From: Cymodocea nodosa
Taxonomy: Eukaryota; Streptophyta; Magnoliopsida; Alismatales; Cymodoceaceae
DNA: 64,000 nt
Reading direction: 5' to 3'
Assembly: GCA_036874045.1 (NCBI GenBank)
Contig: CM072342.1
Span: 8,640,501 to 8,704,500, forward strand
In this document: positions 1 to 12,120 of the stretch, one piece after another
How the letters are laid out: each line of letters begins with the position of its first letter
Position numbering within the stretch: position 1 is the stretch's first letter
Notes under the pieces: model-generated
The model's database searches: none
What the model was told of the DNA's origin: nothing
The model's input: only the letters and a program-made list of their open reading frames with translations
Made by a program: the position numbers and the translations under genes

Positions 1-273
1 AAATGATCCTTCATCATTTAGCTTCTAATTCCCTACTTCAAGAGGTTCTTTCAATTATATGCACTAGATAATTTGATGTTTGTCATCTCTATACCAATTA
101 ATGATGCCTCTTGTGATATCAACTATTGTTGTCATCTGATTTCCAAATGTTCTACCTTTTCTAATTAATTTTCAAATTTTGATCGCTGAAAGTGATTTGA
201 AACTATAAGCTAACTACTCCCCCTAAATAATACAATTCTGCAATTTAAATTGAAATAGATTTTAGTACTTATA
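1..273 (-). mobile_element. Sire-G copy R, fragment 1: end of gag and start of 3' non-coding region
   Basis: Read on the minus strand this matches the gag end and following non-coding DNA of copies A (near 32160-32710) and B (near 40435-40980). It includes the polypurine-like GGGGGAGTAG just after gag (plus-strand CTCCCCCT near 218-226). The gag stop is TAA at 245-247, where A and B have TGA, and GCAG follows it on the minus strand. The piece stops at an insertion; R resumes at 6106. 269-273 (TTATA) may be a decayed copy of 6106-6110 (CCATA), the expected target duplication, but only if two C-to-T changes are allowed. The rest of R lies left of the window. Confidence 0.75.
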
Positions 274-1430
274 TAATTTGATTAAAATTAAAGTAATTTT
301 GTCAATTGTAGGAATTAGAATTGTTCTGTAAATTTTTGTAAAGTTGGATAATTGTTATTATGAATCTGCTATAACAATCTGAAATTTCACTACAATTATT
401 TGAAACCTTTCGATAGCTAAAATTGTAAATTTTTTTTTTTTTGAGAACTGTAATTGCTTAAATGTTATATTTAGAATCTTATATAAGATACTACAATACT
501 TTACTATTAATACAAATCTAGGTATAGTATTTTATGTTTTTACTAAATTTTATGAGTTTAACAGTTTCACGGTTTTAAAAAGAAATCAGAATGCTTAATT
601 GAAATTCAGGTAATTATTTGAAATCTTGAAAGAGATGAAATGTTGAATTTTGGATTAAATGAAATACATATGATCAAGGAAACATTTAATTTGATGGATT
701 AAACTTGTAGAATGATTTATGTGTAAATCTTATTAAACTATAGAAAAAGTATGAGCTTATTGATATGGATTCATATTTTTTAGTAGATTGTAGAAGCAGG
801 ATTATATGAGATTTGTGTTTTATTGCATTTGTATTAATGAAATACATATATATACTATGTTGAAAAGAAAAACAAAAGAGAAAAGAGGAAAACCTTGAGA
901 GTTTATTGATTTGTTTGATCACGAGCCTTTTGTACTTAAGCATATAGGTATGTAAGGATTATTGACTTAAAAAAGGACTCTTTAAATCTAGCAACCTAAG
1001 ATCATGATAAGATCTAGGATTGTTGACTAAAAGCTCAATACATGAGCACACTAAAAAGCTCTTGTATGATTCAAGCTTTTCAAATTAGCTTTTAAAGTAA
1101 AAATATGCATATACTGTTCTAAAAAGATGAAAGTATTTTATTAAAATACAGATATCTTTTGAATCAAGTATATTCTCTGTTATTTATGATTACTAAAGTA
1201 TGAATCTAGAATTAGACTTTTAAAGTTATTTATTTGAGATACAATTCATTATTCTTCTTATTTTAATCATATTGAGTAGAATTATGTTTTGTATGCAGTT
1301 GAAATTTATTTTGAAAATCATATTGAAAAATTCAGGATAATAAATGTTTGAAAAAATTGATAGTGTAACTACCACCTATTTTATGTAGTATATTTTGTAA
1401 GTTACGAATGTTTGTAATATATTTGCAAGG

Positions 1431-3883
1431 GAGGATGAAAAATAAAGTTAAATTAGATTATTGAATTATATAGGATATCTTTATATTAATCTAATCTTAG
1501 TATATTGAAGATACAAAATGAAGAAATATTTTTCATTAGGAATACTGATTTCTGAAGAAAAGAAATAGTTCTAGCACTTTAGAAAGACTTGTTAACTAGA
1601 TCATATTAGTTTGCTAAGGGACTAGCAAAAGTTAAGTATGAGGGAAGTGTTTAGAATGGAAAATTGCATAATAGTAACTGTTAAATAATGGTTAATTGCA
1701 TTATATTTAGCTTATCATATGAGAATTAAGCCATTATGTTATAATTGCATGATTATATGCCTTAATTAAAGAATGTGCATAATTCTAGTAAATTAGCATT
1801 AATGAAGTATATTTTGAATTGTCGGTGAGTTATAGGCTTTTTAATTCCTAAATATCCAAAATGTCTGTTATTTCAAAGAGTTACATTTTATGTACCAGAT
1901 AGTTGTATTTTGAATGCTTAAAGAGTACTTTATTATTGTTTCAAGGACAGGTGTTGAAACCTTAATACATGACTTAAGTGGTTTTTTGGTAACTTAAAGG
2001 CTAACTATCCAAAATACGTCTAAGCATTGGATAGTTATGCTTTCCAAGTATCCAAATACCCATTTACCATAAAAAGAATAGTGAGACACATGTCATAACT
2101 TGGAAGCATGACTTAAGTTATCTTTCGGAAGGTTAGTTAGTAACTATCCAAAAAATAACTTAAGTCATGCTTCCAAGTTACAACATGTGTCTCACAATTC
2201 CTTTTATAGTAAAAGGGTATTTCAAATACCTGGAAAACATAATTGTTAGGAATTTTGTTTTGATGATAAATACTTTATTAAAGTTTATAAATAAGTCTAA
2301 ATAATATTTTTCTAAGTATAATAGTCACGTAATTAAATGTTGAAAAGTTTTCAGATAGTTAACTTTTAGATAGTTACAGTTTTCGAATAGTTAAAGTTTT
2401 CAGATGGTTAGATTTTTGGATGGTTAAACTTTCAGATAGTTAACATTTCGATTTAGTCGAAGAGTTATATTAAAAACTCGTATAGTTAAGTTATCTGCAC
2501 ATGTGTTTTTAATGTTTTAAGTTGTCACGTGTTGTTGATGTGTGTTTGGTAATGAAAATCGAAGAGTTAGATAACTGTTTGAGTTTTTATATGATAACTA
2601 TTTGAGTTTTATAAAATGATTAACGAATAGATAAGTTTTCTATGTTAAGTCACGTGTTTTATAGGTGCAAAAACTCAAAGAGTTATAGATAAGTGTTTGA
2701 GTTTTTACAAGACTTAAAGGATAAGTGTTCGACTAAAACGAAGACTTATAAGATATTCTATAAATCTCCAAGAAGATAAAGTTTCGGTGAATCTACGAGT
2801 GGAAATTGTGGAAATTCAAAATGATAGTGGAGAAAGTGGAAATTTCAAAATGATAGTGGACATAGTGGAAATTCAAAAAGATAGTGGAAATCATGGATAA
2901 TTTGAATTTGAAATTAGTATGTGGATTATGGATTAAGTGGATGAACATGTTGAACGTGAAGTCAGAGTTCGACTACTAATAGAGAGTACGAGCTACATTA
3001 TAACGAGGATCCCAATTTCAAAAACCAAGTCTGAATATTCAATCCGGATCCCAAACTGAAAAATCAAGTTTGAATATTCATATCTAGAAAAATTCTCCAA
3101 CATCAGAAGGAGTTCGAAATTCCAAGCAAATTCAGAAAATGAGCTGCAAACATAAGAAATTTAGAAATTTGACAATTGGGGAAGAAGAGATACAGAAGCT
3201 AAGCAAAAAGAAGGAAAGGAGCTACGTGCATAAAGATCAGGTTTTATACAATTCAAAATTAGTTTTGAATAAGGACTTCATTTTCTATTTGAATTGTATA
3301 TCGGATATTATTGTATCAAAACCATTAAGAAGAGAATTGAGCTGAAAGGATATTGTAAATTCTTTCTTTAAAGTTTATAAAGAATAGAATTTTATTTACA
3401 AGTGTTTTGTGCTCTTGTTTTATCCGCTGATAATTTTAATTACTAAAGACACAATTCACCCTCTCTCTTATGATACAACGATCCTATAATAACTATCCGA
3501 TGCTTAGATGCATTTCAAATAGTTAGCATCTGACTTATCGAAAAACCACTTAAGTGATGTATTAAGGTTTCAACACATGTTCTTCTTGAAACAACAATAA
3601 AGTACTCCTTAAGCATTCAAAACACAACTATCCAGTACATAAAATGTAACTCTTTGAAATAATAGATATTTTGGATACTTAGGAATTTAAATGCTTATAA
3701 CTCATCGATAGTTCAAAAATATACTTCATTAACACTAATTTACTAGAATTATGCACATTCTTTAATTAAGGCATAAAATCATGTAATTATAACATAATGG
3801 CTTAATTCTCATATGATAAGCTAAATATAATGCAATTAACCATTATTTAACTATTACTATTATGCACTTTTTCATTCTAAACA
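1431..3883. repeat. Large interrupted inverted repeat centred near 2145
   Basis: About 1431-2140 is the reverse complement of 2150-2243 plus 3489-4110. For example AGGGAAGTGTTTAGAATG near 1641-1658 reappears inverted near 3873-3888, and the 2035-2130 stretch is inverted at 2150-2240. The right arm is split by the solo LTR at 2244-3488. Both arms are Tat-F LTR start plus its polypurine edge, so the palindrome is a head-to-head joint of two LTR pieces. No transposase or terminal structure of a DNA transposon is seen. Confidence 0.7.
2244..3488 (+). mobile_element. Solo LTR, Sirevirus-like
   Basis: Starts TGTTAGGAATTTTG and ends CGATCCTATA, like the Sire-X LTR (TGTTGAGT...CGATCCTACA) with the last CA changed to TA. 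The flanks are ATAAT (2239-2243) and ATAAC (3489-3493), a 5-bp target duplication with one C-to-T change. Removing 2244-3488 restores the continuous Tat-F LTR sequence seen at 5700-5750. It carries degenerate repeats of an AGATAGTTAA-type motif (2340-2470) but no coding potential; the short ORF at 3139-3345 is not credible. Confidence 0.8.
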
Positions 3884-4183
3884 CTTCCCTCATACCTAAC
3901 TTTTGCTAGTCCCTTAGCAAACTAATATGATCTAGTTAACAAGTTTTTCTAAAGTGCTAGAACTATTTTTTTCTTCAGAAATCAGTATTCCTAATGAAAA
4001 ATATTTCTTCAATTTGTATCTTCAATATACTAAGATTAGATTAATATAAAGATATTCTATATAATTCAGTAATCTAATTTAACTTTATTTTTCCTCCTCC
4101 CCCTACAAATATATTGCAAACATACGTAACTTACATAGAAAATATATTGCATAAAATTAGAAAACTTGTTTATTGGGAAAACT

Positions 4184-6105
4184 TGTTTAGTTTGTTTTTA
4201 TGCTTATATTAATAAATTCTTTTAGAAGTAAACAAACAACTTTCACATAAATTAACTATTAAGTCTAATTTATATTTTAATTGCAAGTGCATAGTGTCTA
4301 TTGCATTTGTATGCAAGTATAGGTCGATCCCACAGAGATTGAGTAAGAATAATATACTATTTTGTTTTTTATAACTAGAGTTTTAAATGTGTTCAATTAA
4401 GCACTCTGTTGGTTTACAGTTAACTTAATGGACTTAGTTTGTGAAGTTACAGTTAACTCAATAGACTATCTTCATGGACTTAAGTTAACTCCACAAGCCT
4501 ACCTAGTAATTTCCAATTAAGTTTTTACTATTCACAAAGGAATTTGACCATCCATTGGGTAGTTCCACAAAATGTAAATAACATCAATTAAGCTTTTTAA
4601 TATTAGTTAATCTGAGATTTATCATTAACCAACACTAACATTCAGATATTTCGAATAAGAACCATAAAGATTTATGAGTATTTTGTACGAATTAATTTCA
4701 GTAAGCAATAAAACTATTTTCTATTTTCTAAATCAAATAAATATGAAACATTCACAATACTAACAATGATAACTTTAATCATGATACAAAACAAATAATA
4801 CAACACATAAATACTAACTACAAACATAGATAATTAATTTTTGGTATTTTTATTTTGATATGTTCTTGAAGATGAACGAAAAGTGAAATGCAAAAATTCT
4901 CTATTGACAATAAGAACTTCTATCACTATATGCAATATGATTGCACCACTGAAAACTTAATCACTTACAGTCACAGCTCCTCTCCCTATAGAATCGCAAA
5001 CTAAGACTTATAGGTTGATCTCCTCTTAGTATATTGGCATCAACCCAAAGCCAAGGCTAGAAGTTTTACGATCTCCTAATATGAGTCAGTGCTTGGTGAA
5101 AATGGCTTTCCTTCCTATGACGCGATCACTCCTCACAATATTGTCAATCACTGTGTTTTGCTCAAAATCGACTTGACATCTGAAAAGTATCTTCATAGAC
5201 CTTCGATGGTTGGTGATTGTGATGGTGTTGTGGAGCTTCAAGAAACTTTCGATGCTTCCTGTAGTTAACATGGTCTCCACCTTTACACACACACTTTCTT
5301 CATCTTTCTCCTCTTCTTTTTATATTTTTTTCAGTAATAACTGCTTCTGCTTAAATGATCAGTTAGATTTTCTTCATTCGTATCAACGATGGTGATTTCT
5401 TCTTCATTTCACAAGTTAATTCCTATGTGATACATGCAATCGTGGTTTTCCTTCGAATTTCCTATTTCTGCAACTACTAATAGTGGCATGTTAGAAAATA
5501 GCTGGTCTGTGGAATTAGTGGAACTCAACGAACTTAATGATAGTATAAAACATGTGTAATAAATAATTTAAAATAATTCTCTAATGGTAAAAGATTTTTT
5601 TTTGGATAGTTATTAACTAACCTTTCGAAAGATAACTTAAGTCATGCTTCCAAGTTACGACACATGTCTTACAATTCTTTTTATAGTAAAAGGGTATTTC
5701 GGATACTTAGAAAACATAACTATCTAATGCTCAAATGCATTTTGGATAGTTAGCATCTAACTTACCAAAAACCACTTAAGTCATGTATTAACGTTTCAAC
5801 ATGTGTCCTTAAAATAATAATAAAGTATTCTTTAAGCATTCAAAATACAATTGTTTAGTACATAAAATGTAACTCTCTAAAATAACAAACATTTTGAATA
5901 CTTAGGAATTAAAAAGCCTATAACTCACCGACAATTCAAAAATATACTTCATTAACGTTAATTTACTAGAATTATGCACATTCTTTAATTAAGGCATATA
6001 ATCATGTAGTTATAACATAATAGCTTAATTCTCATATGATAAGCTAAATATAATGCAATTAACCATTATTTAACCATTACTATTATGCACTTTTTATTCT
6101 AAATA
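4184..6105 (-). repeat. Tat-F LTR (full length, 1.9 kb)
   Basis: Bounded by TGTTTAG at 4184 and CTAAATA at 6105, a 7-bp inverted end pair apart from one decay change. It matches the LTRs at 20261-22064, 26519-28304 and 61222-63251 along its length. Near its low-coordinate end it holds a GCAAGTGCATAG ... GGTCGATCCCACAG motif (about 4285-4340) shared by all four copies. Just left of it (4160-4183) AAAACTTGTTTA occurs twice, recalling the duplicated primer-site edge at 61178-61213. Short ORFs at 5086-5395 are chance frames. Confidence 0.75.
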
Positions 6106-6294
6106 CCATACTTTCTTGAGTCTGGAGGTGTTAGTCTTAAAAATATTTATCTTATTACCTTTTAGCAGCCACATAGGTCTAGATCTTCTTTTAATGGCAA
6201 ATACAATAATACCATCTCTATAGGATCGGATCATACTACCACATTAAGGTATTTCCTATAGAGTAGCATACCTTAGGCTGAATCTACTTGAATT
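6106..6294 (-). mobile_element. Sire-G copy R, fragment 2: gag C-terminal region
   Basis: Homologous to 32710-32905 in copy A and 40265-40440 in copy B, read on the minus strand. It codes for the end of gag, including the decayed GPKKVWV-type segment (ACTTTCTTGAGTC near 6109) and the RSYRDG segment. It is cut by the Tat-F insert on the left and by element C on the right; GAATT at 6290-6294 is the left copy of the target duplication of C. Confidence 0.85.
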
Positions 6295-6560
6295 TGTAGG
6301 ATCGAATGACAAGAGGGGGGTGAATTGTCTTTTTCAACATTTTCGATTATAATTAAAACTTCAAAAATAAAAACAAGTTGAGATATTGTTTTAATCAAAT
6401 CATTTTATTCAAGGTTTCAATTACAATATACAATTCAATTCTCCATTAAAATTGTAGATGCAATTATATAATGATACCATGTTTCATCTAATCAATTTCA
6501 TAACTACAAATAGAGAAAACTAATTTGCGAAATTTAAAACATTTCTCCCTATTTGAGATT

Positions 6561-6600
6561 TTTCTTCTTCTTCTTCTTCTTCTTCTTCTTCTTCTTCTTC
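6561..6600. repeat. (TTC)n microsatellite
   Basis: About 39 bases of uninterrupted TTC repeats within the transcribed part of the C LTR. The paired LTR has a much shorter run near 17886-17910, and element D has a GAA run at 58946-58974, so this site expands and contracts. Confidence 0.95.
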
Positions 6601-6811
6601 AACAATTCTTCAGTGACAAATACCTGACTTTCTCTACTTCACCAAATTTGTTTTCTTTTAATACTTCAAATCTTTAGTGACATAAATTTGACTTTCTCTG
6701 CTTTACTGAATTTTCTTCTATCTGAGAACTTTTCCTTGAAGAGATGTTTTTGATCCTTGAAAAGATATTTCATTTGGTGTGCAGGGATAATTGATCAACA
6801 AGAATTCTATA

Positions 6812-6820
6812 CCTTTTATA
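6812..6820 (-). promoter_or_regulatory. TATA box of element C 3' LTR
   Basis: TATAAAAGG on the minus strand. The same box is at 18122-18130 (5' LTR of C, minus), 48617-48625 and 58723-58731 (both LTRs of D, plus), always about 35-40 bases before the same conserved sequence, so it is the likely RNA polymerase II promoter of Sire-X. Confidence 0.7.
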
Positions 6821-7849
6821 CTATATTTTCACTTTATGCATATCCTCCAAGTTTAATCACTATCAGTTTTCCATTCTTCACGTCTTCTCTTTTTCCTTCA
6901 TCGAAATAGAAATATTCTAACCTACGTTTTCTTTTTGAATTTTCTTTAATCATCAATTTTGGATCTCTAAAAATTTTCCTACAAAATAAACTTTCTCGTC
7001 TAAAATTTTTCATCAAATGTAATAAGAAGTTGTATTAATGTTAACTAAATGAGTAATACACATAGATTTATAATTTAAAGTATCTAACTCAACGAGTTCA
7101 TCATGTGCCAAATCACGTAACAAGTATTGTAGCTAAACTCAATGAACTAAGTCCATGGTGTTACAGTTAACTCAATGAACCAGTTTCGTTGTGTTACTAA
7201 TAACTCAACGAACCAGTAATAAACAAATGTTTTTATAATAAAAATTTTACCATGTGCAATAATAACTTTAAGTTTATAATGCTAACCTAACACATTGCCT
7301 TAGTATTCAATATAGCAACTCAACGCGTGCAATTATGTTAACTTAACGAATTAAACATGTGCAACTCACGTGATATAATATAACATTCGAAAATTTTAAT
7401 TTCACCACGTGTACAATACTAACTTAACGAGTTCGTCTCTTCCTTTTGCTCTTTTACTCACTAACTTAACGAGCTCTCACGTGACCTATTTTAACCTTTA
7501 AGCCTATAACTCAACGAGTTCTTACGTGACTTTTATACAAATAACTCACTAACTCAACAAGTTATCTAAATGTTCACTATTCATGATACAGAAAATATAA
7601 CTTTAAACATATCATGCTTTACAATAAAAACACACATTAACTTAATGTTTAGTTAAATGAAAAATTAGTATAACGTAACAACTAGTTATTTAACTTAGTA
7701 TAATTTCAGATCCATTACAGACACATATTTATATCAGTAAACTTTTTCTATATTAATTGATGTTCTTAATTTACGTTCAAAAATAATAGTAATTGAGTAA
7801 ATATGATTATATCTGTTTATCACATATCATCAAAACAAAATACTCAACA

Positions 7850-7864
7850 ATCTCCTCCTTTTTG
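7850..7864 (-). promoter_or_regulatory. Polypurine tract of element C
   Basis: AAAAAGGAGGAGAT on the minus strand, directly next to the 3' LTR: the expected primer for plus-strand DNA synthesis. The same tract precedes the 3' LTR of D (57522-57535), and a GGGGGAGAT form precedes the chimeric LTR (23808-23822). Confidence 0.85.
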
Positions 7865-8292
7865 ATGATGACAAAAATCATATTAAATCAATTATGAAAT
7901 ATGTTTAACTCAATAAATCACCTCCATTGGGTTAAGTTTTAATTCAACAAACAATTTTGTTGACTTAAGTTCACTTAAGCTAATTTTTATTGTGTGTGTA
8001 AAATTCACCTCTCAGAAGTAAAACTTCCAGAAAAATTTTAATAACCATAGAATCATCTCTCCTTTTAATATATGCATTAAACTCATAATCTTCTCCCCCT
8101 TTTTTGTCATTAATAAAAAAGATGAGTACACAGAATAAAAATTTGAGAGACACATTTACAGCCAAACTTTCTGTAAACATTAATAAGAATGAAATCATTT
8201 ACAATAAAATGTATTATTCAAATAATCAAACAATAAATACAAACATTACATTTTGTATTTAGAAATAAGCAAACAAACAAATGACAATACAT

Positions 8293-10540
8293 TTATCTAT
8301 TCTTCCTAATGATATCAGTAATAACAATACAAATTTTATCTTCTAGATGCCTAAAATCATTTCTAATGTCGTTCATTTAAGTTAGGAGGTAGATCATGTT
8401 GCTGTTGTACTTGATCTAAATAGTTTTGCTATTGTGGTTGGTGTTCTGTAATGTTAGGTTGTTGTTGCTGTTGTTGATGCATTGACTGATATTTTTGCAA
8501 ATCTTTAATACTGAAAGCTCTCATGCCTTTAGTTTTAGAGGGCCAGTTGGATAAAGTTAATTGGTTTGTATGAAGTCTACATATAGAATCATCAAAAAAT
8601 AACTTTGAACTCATATGCTGTAGTTGAGAAATGAAAACATCAAACCAATTAATTTGAATTCTGTTCAGGAGGCCATAAGTTGCATATAAACAACTTCTAC
8701 TGACTTCCAGATTATGTCCGACTCTCCAAAATAAATTTGTATGCAAAATATTTGCAATAAACCTTGCCTCTACATTCAAATTTTCCATTAATCTCATTTC
8801 TGAATATACATCTGGAATCTTTGATAAAGACTAAATGTCTCATTTCAGCTGTTTAACCATGTCAAATCTGTTAGTAACAACAACACCTTCATTCTTTAAT
8901 CCCAAAACTTCAAAAATTAATTCAAGAGATAAGGTGAACTCTTGTTGATGTATTTGAGTTGTCAATATATTGTTATTCTTGACCAGATTTCTATAAAAAG
9001 CTGCAATAAGTTCCTTATATTTCTTCCATTTTGTTCCAACTAGCAAGAATTGTATTAAGCCTTGAAACTCAAATAAATATCTTATTTTCATTAATTTCTA
9101 AACTTTATTGGGCGAACATGTAGAATCTGACATGAAATCAAACATTGTATTTCTGTAATGCTTCCTCAGATCTAAAATAAATTAAATTTCCTTGAATTTG
9201 TAATATTCTATACAAAGAAGGTGATACCTGAAGCCTTGATTCAGAATTTAATTCATCTTTAAGAATGTCTTCTTCAAAATGAATGTCATTGTGTTCCTCT
9301 GTCAAAATATTTTCTTGAAGTTGCTTAGGTAAGATTGATTTTTCAGTTTCAATAGAGTAAGGAACATTTTCAATATTCGTTACATCGATTTGTTTAGTTT
9401 CTATAGAGTGTTCAAAGTTCAAATTTTTCACAAATTCAACAGCCTATGTATCTGTCTATAATTCTTTAGTTTTTGCAATAGATATTTCCATTTCTATATG
9501 CTATGAATTCTCAATCTCAGATTCTATAGATTTTGAAATAGGCTGATTAACATGAAGCTCTTCTGGAGTCTTATCTTTTCCAATAGCTACCACTCCAGAC
9601 AATCCAACCTTTGAACTTGTTACTGCCTCAATATTTTCTAGTTCAACTACAATAACTTGTTCAATATCAGTTGCCTGATGCTCTGATTGTTCAATTTCCT
9701 TATCATCAGGGCTTGAAACTATAGAAAAACTTGAACTAATTTGTTGCTTTGATTTCTTTTCAAGTTTTCTAGAAAAAGTGAATAAAGTCTCATCATCATC
9801 AGTTTCAATGTGTTCAGAACTAATGAGCTTATCAGATGCATTGAAAGGCACAATGTCTAGAATACATTGCCCTTTGGAATTAAATCCTCATCTGATTTTT
9901 CTTTTCCAACAACATTTGTTTCCTTAGAAACAATTTTTCTGACTCATCTTCTTATGTAATAAGTCAGCTGTTCTTCTGCTATTGTTGTTTTCTTTTAAAT
10001 CTGTGCCATAAAAGTTTTCTGTTTTAATTATTCAAAGGTACTTTCTATAGCTATTGCCTTTTGAAAACTATCAACTTTTCTCTGATCAACAATAATATTT
10101 GTCTATTTCTCTTTTGAATATAAAGGTGTAGATATAGTAGATTCATGTTCTTCCTCAAATGATTTTAGTCTTGTTCCATTGATAGGTGTTTGAGGAATTC
10201 TATTAGATGAACCTACTCCTTTTTCTAAATATTTAGCATATTGTTCCAAAAATACTATCCCTGCACATTTCATATGATATTCTCTATCATATTTACTTCT
10301 TATTCCCATATATTGTATACTAGCAGTTGTATTTTGAAGTTCTTATCTAACTTTATCTAGTATTTCTTTAGAAAAGAAATAGTCACTATATATTTGAGCT
10401 AACCTTTTGTCAACTTGCAAAATTTTCTTAAACCACACTTGTGAAACATCATCTATATCTATTTCTTTGCCTTTTGCACTTCCTCTGCCTCTTCCTTTTC
10501 CTCTATCATGCCCTTTGTTGAACTTGGAAACCATCGTCAT
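8293..10540 (-). pseudogene. Element C extra ORF (aORF), homologous to Tat-F ORF1
   Basis: A protein of about 700 residues, broken by several frameshifts and stops, lying between pol and the 3' LTR where Sireviruses carry their 'env-like' frame. In order it has a basic N-terminus (KGKGRGRG-type), a conserved IRSKYDREYHMKCA-type block, a long acidic Glu/Ser-rich middle, a conserved domain (LFEFQ, FY.NLV, LSLELIFEVLGLKNEG, NVEARFIANIL, LLNRIQINWFDV), and a Gln-rich tail. I see no signal peptide or membrane segment, so an envelope role is not supported. The domain resembles the 'putative plant transposon protein' family (Pfam PF20167, from memory). Two ATGs, 10538-10540 and 10532-10534, are possible starts; the second is conserved in D. 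Confidence 0.75.
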
Positions 10541-12120
10541 AGGTTGTAACAAGAACAAGTGGGAAAGATTTTCAAAAAGATGTTTACAAGATAACCTAAG
10601 TTCTCATGTAATAAGTGTTTAAATAGGGTTTTTGTAGAATAACTTAACGATTCTATTAGTCGGGTTTGTGTTTTAAATGAATATTAAATAAATTTTATTT
10701 AATGAAGATACCCAAAACATTTAAGCATAACTCGTTTAGTTACCTAACCTAACGAGTAAAATGCAGTCTAGAGGTAGTTTTACACGTTACCTTACATAAC
10801 ATAACATCTAATTAGTATACTTAACAAAAATTTGGATGTTTTCAACTGAAAGCTTTCGAAAACAACATACAAGCTAGAAGTAACTTAACTAACCATTATT
10901 TTGAGAACATTGTAAACTATTCTCATATTCTTTTTATGAACCTAAAATAGTTTGTTTGTCTATTAAATTGTTTCATCAAGATCTTAAGAGGACTAAACTC
11001 AGATTAACTAAGATCTATATTTTGAATGATATTAATCTGTTTTCGACATCGTACTTCCTCCCCCTACAAATATACTTCAAATATATTCAATAACATACAA
11101 AATATAGTTGTATAAAATAGGTGTTACTTATAACTGTACTTTAAATTTTCCTTTCAAACACTTCCATTATCTTGAATTCATCAAGAATGATTTCTAGAAT
11201 CAACTCCAACCATATATGAATCAAAACATAACTTTGAACTTAATTTGATTAACTAAAGCAGAATAAAGGAATGTATCTCAAATAAACACTTTCAAAAGTA
11301 CTAATTTAGATTCAACAAATCAGTAGACATATTGGTTGGTAGAAACTGTATTCGATTCAAAGATCTTTGTAATTAATGAAACAACTTTTATCTTTTTAAA
11401 GCAGTAAATATTGATAATTTTCTTTAAAAGTTAGTTTGAAAAGCTTGAATCATATAAGAGCTTTCTAATGTACCCATGTAATGAGCTTTTAGTCAACAAT
11501 CCTAGGTTTAATCAGGACCTTAGGTTGTTAGATTTAAAGAATCATTTTTTAGGATAACAATCCTTACATACCTATCTCTCAAGTATAAGAGGCTCGTGAT
11601 CAAATTGATCAATAAACTTTCAAAGATTTTCACTTTGTAAGTATATTTTATTTTAAGCATAGTATATACGTATTTCATTAATACAGATACGATAAAACAC
11701 AAATCTCATATAATTTTTACGTCTATGATTTTATTGAAAATATGAATCAATTTCAATAAGCTTATACTTTTGAGTAGTAGTTTAATATGATTTATATATA
11801 AATTATTCTACAAGTTTAATCAATCAAGTCAAACTCATTCTTGATCATATTCGCTTTCATTGACCCAAAGAAAACACTTAATCAAAATTTCAAGATTTCA
11901 AAAGAATTTAATGTTTTTCATTAACATTTCCACTTAAAATTTTAAAAAAACATTAAACTTGGAAAGATAAGTAAAATCAATAAGATACTATAATAATTTT
12001 ATCATAAATACATAGTATCTCATGTAGCAGTTTAGATATTACTCAGATATTTCTAATAAGTATATAATATCTATGAGGTAAACAACATCATCAATAATAT
12101 TTATCTTTTGTGTAGTTTAA
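10541..12120 (-). mobile_element. Element C spacer between pol and aORF, homologous to the Tat-F 3' region
   Basis: No gene. About 11000-12000 aligns closely with the Tat-F 3' non-coding region at 28440-29450 (for example GAGCTTTCTAATGTACCCATG at 11456-11476 and 28861-28881), in the same orientation relative to coding. It holds a polypurine motif, TTTGTAGGGGGAGGA on the minus strand (about 11055-11070). Nearer the aORF, plus GTTTAAATA (10617-10625) gives TATTTAAAC on the coding strand. The rest is AT-rich DNA in which I see nothing. Confidence 0.8.
10617..10625 (-). promoter_or_regulatory. Possible TATA-like box ahead of the aORF in C
   Basis: TATTTAAAC on the minus strand, about 77 bases before the first possible aORF ATG. 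D has the same words at 53224-53232, about 82 bases before its ATG. Conservation in two copies is the only support. Confidence 0.35.

Larger units (their letters stand above)
274..6105. mobile_element. Rearranged Tat-F LTR and 3'-region insert inside R
   Basis: Built only of Tat-F parts: 3' non-coding region in plus sense (274-1647), the first ~500 bp of an LTR in plus sense (1648 to about 2145), then the same material inverted (LTR part to 3883, with a solo LTR inside; 3' region 3884-4183), then a full LTR in minus sense (4184-6105). The right edge is a true LTR end, CTAAATA (CTAAACA with a C-to-T change). The left edge falls inside the 3' non-coding region, so this is not a simple insertion. 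No coding sequence survives. Confidence 0.65.
6295..7849 (-). repeat. Element C 3' LTR
   Basis: 1555 bp, TGTAGGATCG ... CTCAACA on the plus strand, paired with 17619-19193. On the minus strand TATAAAAGG (plus CCTTTTATA, 6812-6820) is the likely core promoter. The U3 part (about 7060-7600) is full of AACTCAACGAGTT-like words mixed with CACGTG-type boxes. A (TTC)n microsatellite lies at 6561-6600. Confidence 0.9.

Noticed and set aside
686..943. 85-residue ORF also found on the other strand at 28929-29162
   Set aside because: Similarity reflects a repeated non-coding region; composition is low-complexity and stops differ among copies.
3139..3345. 68-residue ORF ending near 3345
   Set aside because: Inside a solo LTR, no homology visible, present once.
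274..4110. Foldback or MITE-type DNA transposon suggested by the long inverted repeat
   Set aside because: Both arms are Tat-F LTR and 3'-region sequence, and the ends lack transposon terminal repeats and a clean target duplication.
269..6110. TTATA / CCATA as a proven target duplication of the Tat-F insert
   Set aside because: Two mismatches, and the left edge is not an LTR end under the preferred LTR limits. Kept only as a possibility.
8293..10540. Envelope gene in element C
   Set aside because: Position fits the 'env-like' frame of Sireviruses, but no signal peptide, transmembrane segment or cleavage site is seen; the protein is basic at one end, acidic in the middle and Gln-rich at the other end.
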